Shown one piece after another: positions 57,878 to 64,000 of a DNA stretch of 64,000 nt. The stretch lies in assembly GCA_914767715.1 (NCBI GenBank), contig OU612073.1:11594001-11658000 (forward strand). Direction: 5' to 3'. The DNA is from Membranipora membranacea (Eukaryota > Bryozoa > Gymnolaemata > Cheilostomatida > Membraniporidae). Below the pieces are notes generated by a model. That model worked only from the letters and a program-made list of their open reading frames with translations. It searched no databases and was not told where the DNA came from. Position 1 is the stretch's first letter; each line of letters opens with the position of its first letter. The translations under genes were made by a program, and so were the position numbers.

Positions 57878-60800
57878 ATGGATTCACTGAAAGGACTTGT
57901 GGTTACGCTGACTTTTCTAGCTTTAAGATTCACGTACCTCTCTGCGACAGCTCCCAGTAAGTTGCTTGAATGGTTATAGTGTAGTGAATACTGCAATCGC
58001 TGATTAGAAGGCTATGAAGTTTATGAACTGTGTGATATGAGTAATATTATTTGTTTTATTTTCATTTTTATCTATGAAACATCAGCAATTTTACATTGGA
58101 TCAAGTTTTAGCTCTGTCGAAACACCATATTTCTCTTTTCAGAGACTGTAATAAACTCTATCCCAACCTATCCTAATTGTGCAGGGATGCTATTACATTT
58201 GATTCTGAATAATTGTCACTTTGTACGGCTTTACTTACTTCTGCAGCTCTGCTGTCCGATTTCTGTCTGCGTAGAGAAAAAATTAATTGTGGCATATCTG
58301 TTCTAATCAGAACTCGGTATTGTGACCATAAACAGATGTTGAAAGTTTTCCAACTCTAACAAAACATTACCAAACCTCTCTGCCTATTAGCTAAGATCAA
58401 AGTATCACTGCCAACGGCCGATTAGTGCCTGTTTCAGTTTCTGGCAGCTTGCTGCACACTCACGATTAAGGAGGTCCCCCATGGGATGTATCACACTCTC
58501 AGTACGAGGACTTCGGGCAACTTGCGTCCCTCTTTAGGGGCAGCCCACCCTCTGTTTTGTCATAAACAAGGCTCTCAACAGGCAACCTTAGGCGTTATGA
58601 TACATACATCAAAGGGTACACAGTAGTATTGATAAAAAAAGATGGTGGGTACAGGGGAATCGGGGTTGCAGTATATGAATATCAATCCTGAGTGCATTAA
58701 AAGTGTCTAGAACTTGTTGAACTTTGTTTTGTAGATAAAGAATGGAACGGCCTCAGAGGTAAGTACCATCTAGAAATAACAATTAGAGATAATCATTCAA
58801 TCTCTTCAGTTATTTTTAAGTAAGTGGTTTTAACAGCCTAACTCTGCATTGTTTTATTTTTTATTCAATTATATGTTTTAATATAAAAACACATGAAAAT
58901 TTGCAAATGAGGCCCATGAGCGCAGAAGCACAGCTAATCGAGGGGCCGCGCGTCTTTTACCAGTCTAATTGGTTTTGATGAATGAAGTCATTGAGAGATT
59001 ATACTTTTGTTGGCAACTCTAGTGAGTCCAGCAGGTGCTGTTTTAAGGTCACTCGGAACTTTCCTGCGCGACCAACCGCCATCACAGTATCAGAGAGGCT
59101 GTTCTGTATTTTGGCAGTCTTGTATTCCAGACTTCTTTTGGCCTCTCTCTCTCCTACAAGAAGATCGAATTTGGAACTTTGGGATACAGTTTGAGAATAC
59201 CAAGAACGAAACGGACAAATGTGTCCCTTTCTTAGATACTTTGTTCTTTCAGTGGACGCTTCGATCCTTTATTCCATTTGAATTGAATTCATGTGAATTC
59301 TTAATATTATGATATTGTAATGTCTTTTCTACAAAAACTTCAACCTTCACCGTCAAAGCAAGTGCCCCTAATCACTTTCTGTTGTTGATTTTGTACATCA
59401 CTTTTCTAGCAACCTTTGGGACATTTAATGGCCTGCCAAGAACTGTGGCTGATGCTGAGGCAGCAGGATGGGAACTGGACATCTCAACCGGTTTCTGTAA
59501 GTAAGAAGTTCTCAAGTCATAACTCATCACTCATATATGTCATTATACCACACTTATAAAAGGATATACTTCAATTTATTTTAATTTTTAACTGATCAGA
59601 GCTATTTATACCTAATTTTTCAAGGATCATTCTCTAGACAGGAAGGAGAATTTCTGCTGATTCAGTTTGCCCTATAAGCCCATAGATAATTGCAAAAAAA
59701 ACTTTTAAGTTGAAAGACACAAAAAAACGAATGCGATGTCATGACATTGCGCTGTTGCAGCTCATTAACAATGTGGGAAGCCAATTTTTTTGATTTTGAT
59801 GGTATTAGGATAAGTTTTCAAAAGTTTTATTTCTAAATATTGACAACTTTTTACCACAAGTTTAAGATAATATATACTGAAAGGTTGACTTTGAAAAAAA
59901 ACCTTATGATTGCTGATTTGAGGGCAGAATACAAAAATATAACACCCCTACTCAATATTATATGAAAATCAGCTTTTTGACCCCAGGATCTCCGACCAAA
60001 TAATTTGCCTGCTCACCTGAAAGTAATTTCACAATCATTCAACAATCTAACAATGCAACTTTTATTCCACAAATCATCAGTTCTTTGAAAATGCACAAAG
60101 GAGAATTGGGCAATACAAATAATTAATTGCGGCAATCTCATGTTGATTTGAAGTCTTACTATTTAATCTAATACCAGGTTGCATTTAACATCCACTGTTG
60201 ACTACAGGTGATGATGGCAGTTCATATTTCCGTGGTAACAGATACACACTGAATGATGACCCTGCAGCTATGCTGCTATATGGTGCCAATGGATATATAG
60301 CTGGTATGCAAGTCGGGGTAAGGCTAAATTAGTCAAGATTAATATACTGCAGTCCCACTGCAGTCCATCTTCTACTGGGGATTGGTTGGTCCCCCAGGTG
60401 TGCTCCGACCTACCTGCAAACAGAGAGCAAAATTGGCGCAGATATTGCGGCCTCGCCAACAAGGCAATAATATTTCGCCGCCCATGCCTCGGGATGGGCG
60501 AGTGATAAGACATCGGATTTTAATCAACCTTTAATCAAGATTATTTAAACAATCACTATTGATGACCAATATGGCTGGATGGCCAGCTTTGACCCTTTGT
60601 GCAAAAGCCTTTTTCATTTTCAGTGACTTGATATTCATCTTGTTATGTCAAGAAACTGTCCAGAAACCGTTAGCTTATTCAGAGATTGTTTTTAACCCAC
60701 TATCACTTATTGTGACGTTCATAACCTGTAATTTAGATACCAGAGGGAGGTGAATTTCCTGCTAATTCTGTCCATGCTGATTTTTACTACAATTAGACAG

Positions 60801-62907
60801 ACAAGTGGGTTTCTACTGTCTACTTCATCAATCCATGTCAGTATCGCTTGTCATATTGTTTAAGATCTAAAAGACATTTGTTATAAAGCCAAAAATAAAG
60901 TCATGTATTCACTTTCTTTTGTTGGCCATCAACAACGTTCACAATTTCTCATGTCATTTTTTTAAATGGAGAGCTAAGGTATAATTGATGGCAATTCTGA
61001 ACTTACATCTTAAATGAGAGTTCCTTGTAATGGCTGGAGCGAAAACCACCTCACAAGGTTTCGACACTTTTGGTGTTAGCTAGCCAGGTGGCCATAATTG
61101 TAGAGTTTCGTTGAAAGCTAAAATAATTACAGTAACGTTGCTGTGGTTGGCATAGTTTAAACTCTTCTCGAGATTGCTGAGGTGTTAATCAAACTGATAT
61201 TGCTTTAAATTTTCTTTGGTAGCTAAAATCTGCAGCACTGGAAGAACTTTGCAGGAGTTTACTGATGAGGGAACCGGTACGGAGCTTTATATGCAGACAG
61301 GACAGACACCGAGCAGTGTAATGACTATTCCCAGAGATGCTGGGGAGGCAATTGAGGACACACTATATGATAAGGGTCTCTGCGTCCCCGCTATGGGTAA
61401 GAGCTGTGAGAATTTAATTCGAGGAGAGGCCTTGAACTCAATTTCTTTTTGCAAAAATTGAGAGCTTTTTTGGTATAAAAAAGTACCTCTCACCGATAAA
61501 TGTTTGATTGAACGTGGGCAACTCTAATAGTTTGAGATAGAAAATGTTTGATCTACATTTTGATCTACTTTATGGCAGCTGCCACTTGTTGACTAATGTA
61601 AGATATTATCCAAGCAAACACATGCTCTGTAAGAGAATTGACAAATTGCTATCCAAAACTAGGAAGGACACCAAATCTATCCAATACATCCAGGTCTCGT
61701 GCGAGCACTGACTGTTTGCTCAGGAATTTAATTCCTATGAATATTTACTATGCTCTGTGTTTAAGTTTTGTTGAACTAGCATGCCAGATTGACAAAGAAA
61801 CTGAATAAGGCTTGAAAAATTGATATGCTAAAACTGCAGATTATCTCAACCAAATGGTAATTCCTCGAAGACCAGGTGAATTTTCATGCTATTGTTGACC
61901 CTTCATTGGAAATTCTAGAACACTGCATTGTGGGATACTCATCAAAAGGCCTCATATTTTCAGGTACACATTATTGGTATGATATGTCAGAAGGGATGAA
62001 TTGTGAGGATATGTTTCCCGTATTTTCTCTGTACCAGGATGACACTATGGTGGCCTTTGGCTGGTTTTTCGCCGAGCTCTACACCAATAGTGACAGATGG
62101 GAACACCCCGTAAGTACTCTATTTTCAGTGAATGACAAGTGCGTTAGAAGTAGTTGAAGTAGATGTAAATTCATATCATGCTACAAAGAATAAATACACC
62201 TGGTCATTTGGCGCTGGATTAATCATCTGAGCATAATTCCCTCACTTGAACTCTAAACAACAACCCCAACGCACTGATGCCCTTATTTTTGTTTCAATTC
62301 TCTATTTGGCAGTCTAAATCATTTTGAGGAAAGTTTATAGTGAACAACAAGCATGTTCTCATATTATTTGCACCATCTCATCATGTACGAGAACATTAAA
62401 AAAAAACTCCGCTGTGGTATTCAGTGACTAAGTATCCATATTTCAAGTAAAGACTATGAGTGCAGAGTGATTGATCGCATAACATGTAGTCCTCCTGTGC
62501 AAATTTTTTGGGCAAACAACTCCCATCAGTCTGTGAGGGCATAATCTTGGGGGCTCAGGCTAATGATTTATTATATAATTATAGACTTTTTTATTTGGCA
62601 GACAATATTATCCTAGGCTGATGTTCTCCATCACCATGCAAAACCATGCAAAAACAAGATTATATTGCCTAGCTATCTCAAAATTATGATTTTCTGTCTA
62701 TTGCAGCAAACCGTTCCACCATGTCTCGGAGCTGATGGACCTGCCACAGCCTTACACATTTACCTCATCGATTCGCCTGCAGGTATCACATGTCCTGGGC
62801 CAACAGAGACGACACTAGCCACGACTACGAGCAGTGCTCCCAAGCTCCAGGCTGACACTCTGCTAACACTTGGCTTGATATCGTGGCTCATATTATATAT
62901 AATATAA
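57878..62907 (+). pseudogene. Gene E: paralogue of D with a hydrophobic C-terminal tail and an in-frame stop
   Basis: Exons: 57878-57956, 58735-58758 (24 nt), 59410-59496, 60208-60317, 60737-60836, 61223-61396, 61964-62109, 62707-62907. Lengths equal those of D except exon 3 (87 against 108 nt, seven codons fewer) and the 3' end. Exon 5 reads HADFYYN, then TAG at 60794-60796 where D has GAG, then TDKWVSTVYFIN, so the product would stop at 119 residues. The donor of that exon is GTCAGT, weaker than GTAAGT in D. Downstream exons are otherwise open and well conserved, so the loss looks recent, or the stop is an allele or sequence error. The last exon replaces the CBM14 part of D with TTTSSAPKLQAD and a hydrophobic tail ending LLTLGLISWLILYII, like a GPI-attachment signal. 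Confidence 0.8.
60342..60534 (+). mobile_element. 5'-truncated SINE in gene E intron 4
   Basis: The body shares CCCACTGCAG, GTGTGCTCCGACCT and GCGGCCTCG with the SINE at 44123. It is flanked by a 9-bp duplication TCAAGATTA (60333-60341 and 60535-60543). The orthologous position in gene D intron 4 has a single TCAAGATTA and no insert. The 3' part differs from the LINE-like tail of the other copy. Confidence 0.8.
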
Positions 62908-63402
62908 ACGAATTCCTTCCAAGAAAGCCTCATTTCAATGTTACATACTACACAATAATAATCTATATCCATTCAATCTAATGTTTTTGTTTCACCTGTA
63001 TTCTTTTTGCTTTTATGGCACATTTGAAAAAATTTTCTCAAAAATTGATATAGATGCCAATGAAAATTGAAAGCTGCATTAATGTTTAAAAATAGTTATC
63101 AGCCGATATTTTGTTTACCATAGTAGGCTGAAACCTTTTTCGTCGTTTGTGTTATAATAATGAGAAACTTTTTTTAATGATTTGCTGATGTAGTACCCAA
63201 TTTTTATGGTTTCAGTTAACTAAATGATGTCATCATCTAAGGGGAAACTGTTGTTTATCACAAATGTTTGAACTGGTTGTGGTTAGGATTCGCGAGCCCC
63301 ACAATCTGAGAGTTGCAGGACCAACTCCTGGTTATAATAGATGCGAGCTCTTCATATATATAACCCTAGCTTGCCTATCCTTACCTTGTACAGGGGTGTG
63401 CT
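62908..63402. other. Spacer downstream of gene E
   Basis: AT-rich sequence between gene E and the LINE 3' end. No exon, RNA gene or clear polyadenylation signal recognised. Confidence 0.35.
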
Positions 63403-64000
63403 AAATATTTATTTATTTATTTATTTATTGAGGTTTTCTAAAAGTTTATAATTAAAGCAAATTAAAAATAACTTGTTGACCTCACACATATTAACATAGA
63501 TACAAAAAATGACTTGAATAAAAAGATATAAGTGGTAGGGTGTTACATACTATATAGTGTGTAGGATAATGAAAGCATGGTATCATAAATTGCATGAATA
63601 AGATGAAAAAAGAAAAGAAGAAACAGAGAGTGGCAAACGAAAATACAAGTTAACAACATAAGGTAGGATTAAATGATAATGATTCATGAGGCTTGGTTGA
63701 TTTAGTTAAAAATGTATGAAAAATATTTAAAAAGGCTGATTTGCCTAGGTTTAATTACTGCACAGTTGCTACGAAGTGATCGTGTATGTCTGTTTGATTT
63801 GCTAACGAGATGAAGTAGGTGCTTGGATGCACCGCCTTTATGGACCCTCGATTTGACAAAATTATGAGAAAGAAAATTCCTTCTACTGTGGAGAGTATGT
63901 AAATTTAGGAGCAAGCGGCCAGATGTGACAGAAAATTGTTTGGGGGCTGAAGTTATGATTCTGATTGCTTTATTTTGTACTTTTTCTAATGTATCTGAAT
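63403..64000 (-). mobile_element. LINE 3' end, C-terminus of RT ORF, cut by the window edge
   Basis: The minus strand from 64000 reads DTLEKVQNKAIRIITSA, ...LHSRRNFLSHNFVKSR, then SNRHTRSLRSNCAVIKPRQ and a stop at 63702. Typical of the post-RT C-terminus of non-LTR elements (LEK.QNKA.RII; H.TR......P......). The 3' UTR ends in (AATA)n on the minus strand at 63403-63433. A different family from the LINE at 55086; it continues beyond the window. Confidence 0.75.

Overview
This is animal nuclear DNA. The genes are cut into short exons with GT..AG introns of 0.1-4 kb, the background is AT-rich, and introns and spacers are full of LINE fragments, tRNA-derived SINEs and small TIR elements. No operons or prokaryotic signals are seen. 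A marine invertebrate, perhaps a lophotrochozoan such as a mollusc, would fit secreted plant-type haem peroxidases, a chitin-binding domain and short secreted Pro/Tyr/His-rich proproteins. That assignment is inference. Exon models were built by eye from splice sites, reading phase and paralogue comparison.

Layout. 1-5.1 kb: two secreted-precursor genes on the minus strand, each with a signal peptide, a basic processing site and a first intron in phase 2; the second is Pro-rich and carries a one-base frameshift. 5.6-6.9 kb: a TTAA-flanked element. 8.9-13.4 kb: a minus-strand GT31 (beta-1,3-galactosyltransferase-like) gene whose visible exons lack the first part of the catalytic domain. 17.0-18.05 kb: a BTB/POZ gene, apparently broken. 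18.2-19.7 kb: two adjacent TTAA elements.

22.4-46.0 kb is the core of the window: three plant-type (PF00141-like) haem peroxidase genes, A and B on plus and C on minus, each with seven exons at the same phases and four or more exons of identical length. A and B keep the distal Arg/His, proximal His and buried Asp. C has Gln in place of the distal Arg. Gene C introns hold a ~0.9-kb-armed inverted repeat, two hAT-like MITEs and a SINE.

49.4-62.9 kb: two divergent paralogues (D minus, E plus) of a secreted family I cannot name. D ends in a chitin-binding type-2-like domain, E in a hydrophobic tail like a GPI signal. E has an in-frame TAG and is probably a pseudogene. Between them lie a palindromic copy of the D promoter and a decayed LINE. 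The last 95 bp of that LINE are almost identical to the tail of a SINE at 44.1 kb, a LINE-SINE partnership visible within the window. The right edge holds the 3' end of a second LINE.

The peroxidase products look secreted and could act in extracellular oxidation or matrix cross-linking next to secreted matrix-like proteins, but nothing here proves joint function.
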